Part shown: positions 35,888 to 45,549 of the stretch, piece by piece
Layout: the number at the start of each line of letters is the position of its first letter
How positions within the stretch are numbered: the stretch's first letter is position 1
Assembly: GCA_010015745.1 (NCBI GenBank)
Contig: ML978158.1
Coordinates: 1 to 64,000, forward strand
DNA from: Setomelanomma holmii
Lineage: Eukaryota; Ascomycota; Dothideomycetes; Pleosporales; Phaeosphaeriaceae
Reading direction: 5' to 3'
Length of the DNA: 64,000 nt
The notes under the pieces: generated by a model
The model's input: only the letters and a program-made list of their open reading frames with translations
Told to the model about the DNA's origin: nothing
The model's database searches: none
Translations under genes and position numbers: made by a program

Positions 35888-36820
35888 ATGCCACCTCCGG
35901 GCAATGAGTACGCCGCGGAACAGCTGAAGAATGCGGGCAACAAGTGCTTCAAGAATGGCGACTATGAGGAAGCCGAGCGCTTGTACTCGCAGGCGATACA
36001 GAAGAACTCCAACAACCCGCTACTATTCACAAATCGAGCCAATGCGCGGCTGAAGCTCGACAAGTGGGAGGGCGTTATAGACGACTGCGTACGTAGCATC
36101 GAGCTGCTCAAGGACAACATGAAAGCCTTCTTCTATTTGGGTATGCTGCATCTCTGCATGAAGCAGCTCAGAGACGTTGGTCGTTGACATACTTCAGCGC
36201 AGGCGCAGCTCAGCATCAACCACCCCAACGAAGCTCTCTCGAGTGCCCTCATGGCCTACGAGCTCTGTACAAACCCGGCTCAGCAAACGTCCAACGCAGC
36301 TACCATCTCTGCCTTGGTACTGAAATGCAAGAAGGCCAAATGGGACATACGCGAACGTGAACGCTTACGGCGGCGCGGTGACTTGCTGTCTGATCTCGAT
36401 GCCATTCTGGAGACGGAGTTCAAGAAGGACACGGACGAGATTGATGCGCGCATCGAGTCCGGTGAGCTGAGCAGAGTGGAGGGGCAAGAGGAGAAAGAGG
36501 AGCGCAAAACCGACTTCGAGAAGAAAAGGAACGATCTCAAGACGGCATTTGCCATAAGTGACCCTGAGAATCAGCAGAAACGCGAGGTTCCTGATTACCT
36601 CATCGACGGTATCACGTTCGAAATCATGCACGATCCAGTCGTCACAAAGAATGGGCGTTCTTACGAGCGCGCCACTCTCATCGAGCATCTGAAGCGCAGC
36701 CCCACCGATCCGTTGACGCGAGAGACGCTGACAATCAACGACCTGAGGCCGAATATTGCGCTCAAGGAGGCATGCACAGAGTTCATGGAACAGAACAGCG
36801 GATGGGTCTATGAATGGTGA
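35888..36820 (+). CDS. CHIP-like TPR/U-box E3 ubiquitin ligase
   Basis: Two exons (35888-36140, 36198-36820), 291 residues. N-terminal TPR repeats (AEQLKNAGNKCFKNGDYEEA, LLFTNRANARLKLDKWEGVI, AQAQLSINHPNEALSSAL) would bind C-terminal EEVD tails of Hsp70/Hsp90. A charged coiled-coil hinge (KKAKWDIRERERLRRRGDLL..) follows, and the last 75 residues are a U-box: VPDYLIDGITFEIMHDPVVT, GRSYERATLIEHL, DPLTRETLTINDLRPN. This order and length match metazoan STUB1/CHIP, which ubiquitinates chaperone-bound misfolded proteins. The intron is 57 nt (GTATGC..CAG) and the join gives FFYLAQAQLS. The ATG at 35888 is used because upstream codons in that frame are non-ATG. Confidence 0.92.
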
Positions 36821-37723
36821 GCCAGCTCATTTGCTTCGGCACGTCTGTCAAGTAGGTACGTGGAGGCTACAAGAGGGCAAGGCGACGTGTAGCAGTCGTG
36901 CTGACATTGGTAAAGTGAAGATGGCGAGATTGATCAGGACCCTCGATGGGCGCACTTGTCCAGCAACTAAGGAGCTGCTTGCAAAATGATGAGGCTCTAC
37001 ATTTGCATAGACGGAGTATCACACGACTTCATTTCGGCGTCTGGGTGCGTTCGAGCGTGCATCAGTACTCTTACGCTACTCAATATACCCTTTCCCAGTT
37101 TGCCTGCTTACATTGGAGGTTCCCGCGTCACCATTCTGGCAGACCTCGTGCATAGTTGAGTCGACGTTGCATTCTCACCATGTTGATGCCTGCGTACGGC
37201 TGAAATTGACGGCCGTCATCTGACCGCTCAGGCCTTATATAAGCTGGTCGGATAAGAATGACGGAGGTTCTGCTCGAAGAGCCGGCAATAGGCACTATGA
37301 CGCCCGAGCGTTAGCCATATGACATTTAGAGCCACGTTGAACTGGATCAAGCTTCGTGCCAAAGGCTTGTGCGCAGTGCTTTTGTTTGGGGTGTGACTAA
37401 CGAGATCCACTGGGACTGCGGTGTCAAAGTCTTACTCGAAGACAGTAGCCTACAAGCTGCCTGAAGCAAAGGATCCGCGCCCGGCACACGGACGTCCGGG
37501 AGAGACTTGCGACTGGATTTACCCTACGACTAGCCTGCATTACCCAAATCGGGGCATACCCATACGTCCAAGATGCAAGATGGGTAAGATTAAACACACG
37601 GGAGGCTGACATCTATATCCTTTCAGGCATGCAGCCAATATAAAGACCTGATGACTACCACTCAAGTCAAGGCGTACGTACTTTCGTAAACGAACGCAAT
37701 ACTTGTGAAAGCCATACTCCAGC
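36821..37723. other. intergenic, no gene seen
   Basis: Contains a TATATAA at 37236-37242, about 480 bp upstream of the next gene. Otherwise short ORFs only. Confidence 0.4.
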
Positions 37724-39405
37724 ATGGCTCAAGAACACCAATCCTGGCCTCAGATCAATAACGAGTTACTGCCCCATACGGTGTTCAGACTTGCAGAACT
37801 ACTGCCCAACTCAGTCCACTCCGAGCATTTCAGCGACGGAAGTGACCTCGCCAATGCCGTGCATGCCACAGCTTGGTGGATTGAGAAGAATGTCGGAAAA
37901 CCGCGAGTAAGTAATGGTAGTGAAGCCAGGGTCTACTTTGGGCCGAATGACTTGAGATATGGTATCTTGGTACTGGCAAGCGTTTGCGTGGGATACAAGG
38001 TATGTATTTCTGTGAATCGAGGTCTGTTATAACCTGACGTTCTCTGAAGATGCTCTTTCCCTCCCCTCGCTATGGCGCCGACGCAATCACCAAATTGATC
38101 GAACAAGTGAACGGCAATATCATGCTTAATCCAAATCCTCGACTGCCCGTCTCAGCGCAAGTCTTGCAAAAGAGGCCTATGAAAATCTTCCAGATTCCGT
38201 CTCTTGGAGATCTACTTACAGCAGAGACCCAACCGTACCCATTCAACAAGACCTTTGAGCAACACAAACATGAGCCGCTAGTCTGCCTCCACACCTCGGG
38301 CACAACAGGGTTTCCCAAGCCAATACTGTGGACCCACGATTGGGCACAAAGCTTTCTCGAGTCCATCTCACTGCCCGATCCCTCGGAGAAGCACCGTGCA
38401 GCAGTCCATTTCAAGAACACAGACACGCGCGTCATGTTTCTCTTCCCACCTTTTCCACGCAAGCGGCATTGTGCGCCAACTCGTCTTCGAAACCTGTACC
38501 CCGGCTGTCTTCATCTCGCCGCCGCCAGCACCGATGCCCGCCGACGCGGTAGAACTAATGGCCAATGCCCTCGACTTCTTGTACGCCCAAGACGGAAAGG
38601 GGCGTTGATATTGTCGCCATTCCACCACCGCACGCAGAGTACTTGGGTTCAAATCCCGCTTTGCTTGATCGTGTAGCTGCGCGAGCGAAGAAACTTGTCT
38701 GGTCTGGCGGTGAGATTTTCGTCGCTGCTGGAAATGCAATTGCAGCAAAGATGCGTCCACACAATGAGCTCGGAAGTACAGAATTGGGACTTTGGCCGTC
38801 GCTGGAACGAAATGCGGTGAGCGATGAGAATTGGCAGTATGTTCCCATTCATCCCGCGATGAACATGCGGCTCGATCCAGTCGCCAAAACGGCAGAAGGC
38901 GAGGATATATGTGAAGGCGTCATGGTCAAGAATGATGAGAGTGGGTGGGTACAGCCTCTTTTCAGAATCTACACGGATGTCAAGGAGAAGTCGCTGGGAG
39001 ATTTATTTGTTCGGCATCCGCAGCATCCCGAGCTGTTGAGGCCTGTTGGGAGGACAGATGATATGCTGTATTTCCAGAGTGAAAAGTTTTTCCCTGCGGT
39101 TGCTGAAGGGAAAATTGCTGCACATCTGGGTGTCGAGCAGGTTATGATGGTGGGGACGAAGAGGTCGAGAGGTGCGCTCATAATCAGATTGCAAAAGAAT
39201 GCTAAGCTAGATGATGTTTGGGAGAACGGTGGGAAGAGTGAATGAGGAGCTGCCAGTGTATGCGAGGATCGAAAGACATATGATTTTGGTGGTCAAACAG
39301 CCATTTTTGCTGACGGCCAAGGGGACAGTGCAGAAGAAAGCTATGCTTGATTTGTATGAGAGGGAGCTGGACGAGCTGTATGGTAGCACAACGTCGACTC
39401 CGTAG
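37724..39405 (+). pseudogene. stand-alone adenylation-domain (AMP-binding) protein gene with three +1 frameshifts
   Basis: After a normal 50-nt intron (38000-38049) the gene reads as an NRPS-like/ANL adenylation domain: the P-loop LVCLHTSGTTGFPKPILWTH, PPHAEYLGSNP, the core GGEIF, GSTELG, and GRTDDMLYFQSEKFFP, ending with AKGTVQKKAMLDLYERELDE at 39405. To read this, the frame must move by one extra base three times: in TTTTCC at 38452-38456 (between FPPF and HASGIVRQL), in GGGG at 38599-38602 (between AQDGKG and VDIVAIPPP) and at about 39225 (between LDDVW and TVGRVNEEL). The three shifts add up to one whole codon. None is at a splice site. As written, translation ends soon after the SGTTG motif. 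There is no carrier or reductase domain downstream, unlike related NRPS-like reductases. Confidence 0.8.
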
Positions 39406-39436
39406 TCCTATCGCGCTCGAAAGAAATCATATTCAT

Positions 39437-40697
39437 TCAGGCATTACCACTAAGTTGCTGTTCCCATCCTGCAGGACAAGTTCCAGTACACGCAAGCCTA
39501 CTATCGCTGTTCATATTACTACACAAAACCTTCGAAGCCCCTCCATTCTTCGGCTTGATATTGATGTTCTTGAACTTGAAGCCCGTGCAAGGCGTCTGCT
39601 TCGAACAGTATATGCCAGCAGCGACATTATATCGGCTCGTCCCTGTGATATTCTCCCACGTCACATGGCTGATTTTCAGTCTAGAGCCATCGCAGTTGCT
39701 GTACGAGTAAATGCAAGGCGAGACATAGATGGGCTGATTGACGTCGACGAAGTTTATGTTCCGGAATGTGACGTTGCAGACGTGGCCTTGGCCAGGATAA
39801 CGTCTTGATCCAGGCGGCGTTGGAGCTATGTATTGCTGTAATGTGTTCGAAGAGTATGTTGTTGACGTAGTCTGGTGTGCTGGCAAGATTACCGAGAGAC
39901 CCGATGCACATGGCTCCAGACTCGTGACAGGTCACGTTATGGACATGGATGTTGCTGCTGTTCCCTTTGATGGAGATGCAGTCCTTTATTTCGTCAGAAT
40001 GGCTCGCGCTAGACAATAGAAGCACTTACATCTCCGCATGTCAGGACCCAATTCTTGACGGCAATGTCCTTCGAGTTCCAGCTATCGAATCCATCCGTAT
40101 TGACTGTGCTCCACTGCGAATTCGAGGTGGCGTTCACGTCGAGGTTTGTCATGGTAATATTTTCAGAGTATGCAGCAAAGGTATGCCTAAAGCTCACGTC
40201 AGAATTGTGCAGATGCTCACGGCATACATCCGCTGTTGGAAATATGCACGAACCAAAATTGCGGCTGTCTCCAAGTAATGCCATCGTTCCACACATTCTT
40301 CGGCCTTCCACAACGTCAAGGATATCGGTCGCCCATTCTGGTTGCTGTTGCCTTGATTCTGATCGTATCATTTCTGGCCATTGCCGAAGAAGAAGGCTTG
40401 CCCGTGTCCTTGCAAGGAGAAATTTTCGCCACCCAATCGCCATGCGGTGCTTCGCTGTGCGTATGTCAACCCTATGATGTTCTTCAGCCAATATTGAATG
40501 TCGTCATTCCAAGTCAGCTTGCCACGAATCGAAATGTCGCAATTCTCAAGGTCAAGGATGTCCATGACCTTGGCGATGGTGTAGTTACCTTCCATTACTT
40601 CGATTTGGGCTATGTTCATCGTGAAGATGTCTTGTAGATGCTTGGCTTGTGGGACCACATGGCCCCGCAACGCTTGTAAGAATGCCGGGCATTCCAT
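39437..40697 (-). pseudogene. GH28 exo-polygalacturonase pseudogene
   Basis: Reading down from 40697: LENCDISIRGKLTWNDDIQY, STAWRLGGENFSLQGHGQ, NGRPISLTLW, NDGITWRQPQFW, SENITMTNLDVNATS, NTDGFDSW, then across an intron CGDDCISIKGNSSN, CHESGAMCIGSLGN, and YPGQGHVCNVTF to C-terminal CSNMNSDSRLACTGTCPAGW. The GH28 catalytic elements NTDG, DD and GHG/SxG are recognisable, with RIK-like SRLKI near the end. Damage: in-frame TGA at 40368-40370 where W of GNGQxWYD is expected; an extra C at about 40301; an extra A at about 39799. Two introns still look normal (40187-40253, 39984-40029). No signal peptide or start could be found; the 5' end appears lost or scrambled. The intact enzyme would release galacturonic acid from pectin outside the cell. 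Confidence 0.82.
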
Positions 40698-41282
40698 GGA
40701 GAAAGCATTATTGGTGGAGTGTTTATCCTTTCGTGTTCTTCAGAGTGTACGCTCATTCTATCTCAACGATTGGCAGTGTAGTAATATGCTCAGATGAAAT
40801 GACCAGGGAGAGCAACGTGGAGAAGAGCCGACCATCGGCAGAAGTGCAGACTTGCATCGATGGTAATGGCATGTTTTCGAAGAATGGCAGTAGTCTATTA
40901 GCATTGACCCGTAGCCTTGAACATCATGTGCTGCTCTCGGAACAACATCCAGATGTGATACCTGGGGCATGCATAGGTAGCACGCGAATGTTATTTAGAC
41001 TTTCGCACAGTCTAGACGGCTGTGTATAGTGTATTGGCTCGCATGGATGAGTAGGGATGAGAGACGTTGTTCATTCCGAGCCTGCAACATGAAAAGTCGC
41101 GAAAGTTATATAGATAGTAAGCAAGAGCTCAGAAGTAGACGTCGGAAAATGGAGGTGATGCTGCTGCCAAGCCCAACGTCACAGTTCCCACGGCGCGGTC
41201 CGCAATCGCAAGCTTGCCGGACCCAACATCCTCTTTGCGCAGCCATTGACCACCGCATGGGCTCCACAACACGCTCGCTACC
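40698..41282. other. intergenic between polygalacturonase remnant and DHODH gene
   Basis: Should contain the lost 5' end of the GH28 gene; no signal peptide is recognisable. Otherwise promoter sequence for the DHODH gene. Confidence 0.4.
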
Positions 41283-42923
41283 ATGACACCGGCTGCTCAT
41301 ATGCGCGCCTTGCGCGTGCGACCCTCGATACCACGTTGCCGACCGTCCCTGCCCCCGTTCCAGCTGCCCACGCGATGCGTATCAAACGAAACCAAGGTTG
41401 CTGCAAGTGAAATCGCAACAACCACTCGCTCAGCCGGCACGCGCACCAAGAACCTCATATACGGCACCCTCTTGACACTCGGGCTCTCTTTTGGCTATCT
41501 CTATGTCACCGATACCCGTGCGAGCATTCACGAATGGCTCATCGTTCCAGCGCTGCGCCAAATTTACCCGGATGGTGAAGACGCCCATCATGCCGGCACA
41601 CGCATGCTCAAGGCGCTACATAGCTTCGGCATGAATCCTAGAGAACGGGGAAACGATGATGCGGCGGGTGACCTTGCTGTCGAGGTCTTTGGGCACACTT
41701 TGGCAAACCCGATTGGAACATCTGCTGGTATTGACAAAGGCGCCGAGGTGCCCACACCACTCTTTGAGCTCGGACCGGCCATCGTGGAAGTTGGCGCAAT
41801 TACTCTGCTGCCGCAAGAGGGGAATCCGAAGCCGCGAGTGTTCCGGATACCAAGCCAGAATGCGCTCATCAACAGGTATGGATTCAACTCCGAGGGCGCG
41901 GAACTGGTGGCTACACGGTTACGCCAGCGCGTCAGGCAGTTTGCTTATCATGCTGGCATGGGCATGGATGAGGAGGCGGAACAGAAGGTGCTCAATGGAG
42001 AGGCTGGAGTCCCGCCTGGGTCGCTGAAGTCTGGCCGGCTTATGGCTGTCCAGGTCGCGAAGAACAAGACGACGTCGGAGAGTGACATCGACGCTGTTGT
42101 ACGCGACTATGCGACCGCTGTTGGCCACGTAGGAAAGTACGCCGACATTCTTGTGGTCAATGTCTCCTCGCCGAATACTCCAGGCCTGCGCACTCTGCAA
42201 AATGTCGAGCCCCTTACAAGATTGCTTACTGGCGTCGTGCAAGCGGTCAAGAAAATCGATCGCAAGACCAAGCCTGCTATCATGGTCAAAGTCAGCCCGG
42301 ACGAAGACTCAGAAGAACAGGTCGCTGGCATCTGCGAGGCTGTATGGGACTCTGGCGTGGATGGGGTCATCGTTGGTAACACAACGAAGAAGCGACCAGA
42401 TCCACTACCAAAGGGCTACCTGTTGTCCGCATCAGAGTCGAAGATCTTGCTTGAGCAGGGCGGATATTCAGGACCACAGCTGTTTGAGCGAACAGTGGCG
42501 CTCGTCAGCAAGTATCGAACAGCACTCGACGAAGGTCCAAAGTCGATCAAGGCTGATCAGTCGAGCGATCAGAAGCCACTTGCAGGCCATAGCACCGGGG
42601 ATGAGCCAAGCACAAGCATACTAGAGAAGATGGAATCATCCTCATCTGAAGTATCATCGAAGATCAAGTCAGTTGTTGGTGTTGATGCGTCGCCTGCAAC
42701 ATCCAGCAAGCCCGTCACCGCTCCAGCAGCCGGGGCTCCACGCAAGGTAATCTTCGCAACAGGAGGCATTACGAATGGACGACAAGCGCGCGAGGTCCTG
42801 AATGCAGGCGCTAGCGTAGCGCAGGTCTACACAGCTATGATCTACAGTGGTGCTGGCACAATAAGTAGAATCAAGCAGGAAATGAGGGACGAAGCGAAGA
42901 AGCAGGCTGTGACAACGGAGTAA
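41283..42923 (+). CDS. URA9: mitochondrial class 2 dihydroorotate dehydrogenase
   Basis: An intronless ORF of 546 residues. An Arg-rich presequence (about 1-50) is followed by one membrane segment (NLIYGTLLTLGLSFGYLYVT) and the FMN barrel: PIGTSAGIDKGAEVP, ALINRYGFNSEGAE, NVSSPNTPGLR with the class-2 catalytic Ser region, MVKVSPD, VDGVIVGNTT, and the phosphate-binding end IFATGGITNGRQAREVLNAG and VYTAMIYSGAG. The enzyme oxidises dihydroorotate to orotate in pyrimidine synthesis, passing electrons to ubiquinone at the inner membrane. An insertion of about 75 residues rich in Ser, Lys and Pro lies between SKYRTALDE and RKVIFATGG, inside the barrel, a feature seen in some fungal class 2 enzymes. 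The symbol is given by analogy; some fungi use other names. Confidence 0.93.
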   Translation: MTPAAHMRALRVRPSIPRCRPSLPPFQLPTRCVSNETKVAASEIATTTRSAGTRTKNLIYGTLLTLGLSFGYLYVTDTRASIHEWLIVPALRQIYPDGEDAHHAGTRMLKALHSFGMNPRERGNDDAAGDLAVEVFGHTLANPIGTSAGIDKGAEVPTPLFELGPAIVEVGAITLLPQEGNPKPRVFRIPSQNALINRYGFNSEGAELVATRLRQRVRQFAYHAGMGMDEEAEQKVLNGEAGVPPGSLKSGRLMAVQVAKNKTTSESDIDAVVRDYATAVGHVGKYADILVVNVSSPNTPGLRTLQNVEPLTRLLTGVVQAVKKIDRKTKPAIMVKVSPDEDSEEQVAGICEAVWDSGVDGVIVGNTTKKRPDPLPKGYLLSASESKILLEQGGYSGPQLFERTVALVSKYRTALDEGPKSIKADQSSDQKPLAGHSTGDEPSTSILEKMESSSSEVSSKIKSVVGVDASPATSSKPVTAPAAGAPRKVIFATGGITNGRQAREVLNAGASVAQVYTAMIYSGAGTISRIKQEMRDEAKKQAVTTE

Positions 42924-43155
42924 TTCCAGCCTCGAGGTAGCGATCTAAGGATGTACTATGCGACGATTAGACTCTTTTCGTGCACAAAAGCCGAGCTCCA
43001 GTATTCCATTCCCAATATTACCAAGTCCAATGAGCTTGTAGTTTTGTGAGTCCAGTTTTAGTGTCTACCTTCCTATCATATTTCGTGAGCTCAAGATTCG
43101 TTTCGAGATGTTGTATTCACATGGGGTATCGACATCTATTTGACTAGGTACATTG
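42924..43155. other. convergent 3' intergenic spacer
   Basis: 230 bp between convergent DHODH and DUF829 genes; no feature recognised. Confidence 0.4.
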
Positions 43156-44184
43156 TCAGCCGCACCGGTTCGCAGGTCGGCCAAATCGGAGCGAAGGTAT
43201 CTTGTAGAGTGATAGGCCCTTTAGCCCCTTCGCCTCAGAATCTGCGGACAGCAAAGTGCGTTGCGAATCCGCTTCACTCAACCTTTTGCTCTCCTTCTTC
43301 TCGTCAAATTCAACACGTCTGCATTCTTCCACAATGATAGCAATGTTGGCCTTCTCATCCTCCACGCAAGTGCTCCGCCAAGTCGCCATGACAGCATCCC
43401 AGTACCGCCCTGGACCTTGCCGCGCGTGGCCGACATGCCCACTTCCCTCAAACAGCACATCCGTAACATGTATACCGATATCCTCTGACTCCTCAGCATG
43501 CTCATGTACATCGTCCTTCGAGTACAGATAACATCGTGGCGCCGAGAGATCAAAGTGGTTTGGGTTTAGCAAGCGTCGCCTCGTCCTGGTAATGACGTTG
43601 TTCTCCTTGCCCTTGATGAGACTATACGTGATCCAGATCGCTCCAAGGGCTACACTGCCGGACAACAATCCAGTATGTCGCAGGACGGGAATCGGAGGAA
43701 GTGATTTGTTCAGCGCATTGCAGAGGCGGAGGTAGCGTGGGTGGCCTGGGGTGGAGTCAAAGCACAGCGCAGAGACGGGTAATCTCTTGCCCGTGATGAC
43801 GAAGTAGGCCTCAGCAAGTTCGCATGCTTTATTGCTGCCTCCTTCGGAGAAGACGTGCATCAGGACCCTAGCGTCGTTGCTGCTAGCATTTAGATAATCG
43901 AGACTTGAAATGTGTTCGACGGTGGGGTTCAATCGTTGTTGTTTCCGTTGTGAGTTGCGGAAACACAGGTCTTTTGTGGTCGTTCGGACGACCATGATAC
44001 GTGACGATGGGAAGAGTCTTTGGTATTCTGCCGTGTACTTTGCGATGTAGCGAGCTTGGGCACCCGTCCATGTGCATAGAAGGATGAGGAATGGTGCGCC
44101 TGTGTCCTTAGCGCCGAAAGCAGGAGAGTATTCCCATATTGATGGAGCGATGTTGGCGAATTTAGGAAGTTGATCCTCCGCCAC
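43156..44184 (-). CDS. DUF829 (TMEM53/PaxU-like) protein
   Basis: An intronless ORF of 342 residues. It starts with a short segment, then the DUF829 alpha/beta-hydrolase-like fold: PFLILLCTWTGAQARYIAKY, RIMVVRTTTKDL, DARVLMHVFSEGGSNKACEL (the GxSxGG-like elbow, here FSEGGS), ALCFDSTPGHPRY, a hydrophobic stretch SGSVALGAIWITYSLI, PRCYLYSKDDVHEHAEESED and FEGSGHVGHARQGPGRYW. The Ser-Asp-His triad is suggested by those three motifs. Relatives include vertebrate TMEM53 and the Penicillium PaxU associated with indole-diterpene clusters, but no other indole-diterpene genes occur here, so a general membrane-associated hydrolase role is more likely. The last 60 residues are charged. Intact. Confidence 0.82.
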   Translation of the reverse strand: MAEDQLPKFANIAPSIWEYSPAFGAKDTGAPFLILLCTWTGAQARYIAKYTAEYQRLFPSSRIMVVRTTTKDLCFRNSQRKQQRLNPTVEHISSLDYLNASSNDARVLMHVFSEGGSNKACELAEAYFVITGKRLPVSALCFDSTPGHPRYLRLCNALNKSLPPIPVLRHTGLLSGSVALGAIWITYSLIKGKENNVITRTRRRLLNPNHFDLSAPRCYLYSKDDVHEHAEESEDIGIHVTDVLFEGSGHVGHARQGPGRYWDAVMATWRSTCVEDEKANIAIIVEECRRVEFDEKKESKRLSEADSQRTLLSADSEAKGLKGLSLYKIPSLRFGRPANRCG

Positions 44185-45549
44185 CTAAAATCTGCCCATG
44201 GTGGAGTGATGTCGATTGAAGATTGCTGAGGGTGTGTTAATGTAATGATATGTAATTGAGCCTCGTGATGGCTTGAAGTTGCTCGCCGAGTTGGTGCTGA
44301 TCAGTCTTTGTGTGCTTGAGACAAAGGCTTAATGTTTGTGCAGCAAAAGCTCCAGGCACGAGCTGCCCCACGCGCTCTAGCATTTCGTGCTGTAAACAGA
44401 AAACATGCAGCTGAGCCTCAAGCAGCATGTGTGTGCATGCTGACGGCCTTGCCGACGATCACTTCTCAGTGAAGACATCACGATATCCAGCTAAATGTGG
44501 GTATACTAGCTCTGTGGCGCACTGATGTATACTCGATCCGGCGGTCGCATGAGATTCTCTAGATGCAGATGCTCAAAACTGGACAGGGACGCTTCACCTC
44601 ATCCGTGGTGTTGTTGGCGCTGTTCTCGAAGCAGCGATAAACAAGTCTTCGACAGGATCCAACGCAATCGCGGCGCAAGAAACAAGCCTCGTAGCGAGCG
44701 CCGCGCGACCAATTTTGGCGGTGGATCAAGCCACGACGATTTGTTCCGAAAGCTCCGAGTGGGCATGCTAGGTCTTAAAAGCCATTCATTCGTTATTGCC
44801 GGCTAGTCTCCCAACGTGAAGTGCATGCGAGGCTTGCGCACCGCCTTCAGCTCACCATTCCACACCGCGAGCTATGCGTCCTGATAGCGCAGCCATAGTC
44901 CTGCGGAGAACAGCATCTGATTGGGATCAGAGTCTTGTGGCGTGGACTCTGACACCAACGCGTTCCCTAAGCCGGCAAGTCGAGCCCTTTCATTCGCAGA
45001 GCTAAGTGTAGGGCTGAAGATATCGAGCTGAGCCTGGGCGCGAACACCGTCTTTGTACTGCACCACGTCAGCTTTAACAACACCTGCATTCAAACGGCGC
45101 TACACACCATCGCGCATGTGTCAAACCTCGAAAGAATGGTTGTCGGGTGCGTGCTAAGGCTGCGCACCATACTGGCTGGGTGCCCAACCTCGTGCACTAT
45201 CCCATGTTCTAGCATTTCTATGCAGCTCACCACAGGTCAAGCCACTTTGCGTCAATGGTCCTCAATAGCTTACTTGCGATGAGGCTGAGTGACTTGCTGG
45301 GTGTTGTAGTGGGTCCTGCGAGCTATCGCGTGGGCGACGCCGAGCAGTGATGTTTTATCGTGATTATAATGGCAGTGTGAGCCTTGCATTCGCAAACCAG
45401 AAAGTAGGCATTCTTCTTTTTAAGGATTAATTTGCTCCATACTTCAACAAGTTCACCTTTGTTGTAGACGACTGAATCTGGACCAACGACCTCGCACAAA
45501 GCTCCTACTAGATGGTTGTCAGATCTGATCTTTGTCCGCAACTAATCCT
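44185..45549. other. intergenic, no gene seen
   Basis: 1.4 kb with short ORFs only; 5' flanks of the DUF829 and MFS genes. Confidence 0.4.

Noticed and set aside
38636..38660. tRNA B-box-like GGGTTCAAATCC
   Set aside because: It lies inside the adenylation-domain coding sequence and no A box or cloverleaf fits around it.
37724..40697. Programmed +1 frameshifting as an explanation for the repeated +1 shifts
   Set aside because: The sites share no common slippery motif, lie on both strands in unrelated families, and occur together with nonsense codons. Decay or sequence error is simpler.
43156..44184. PaxU-type member of an indole-diterpene cluster
   Set aside because: No prenyltransferase, cyclase or P450 genes nearby; DUF829 proteins are widespread outside such clusters.
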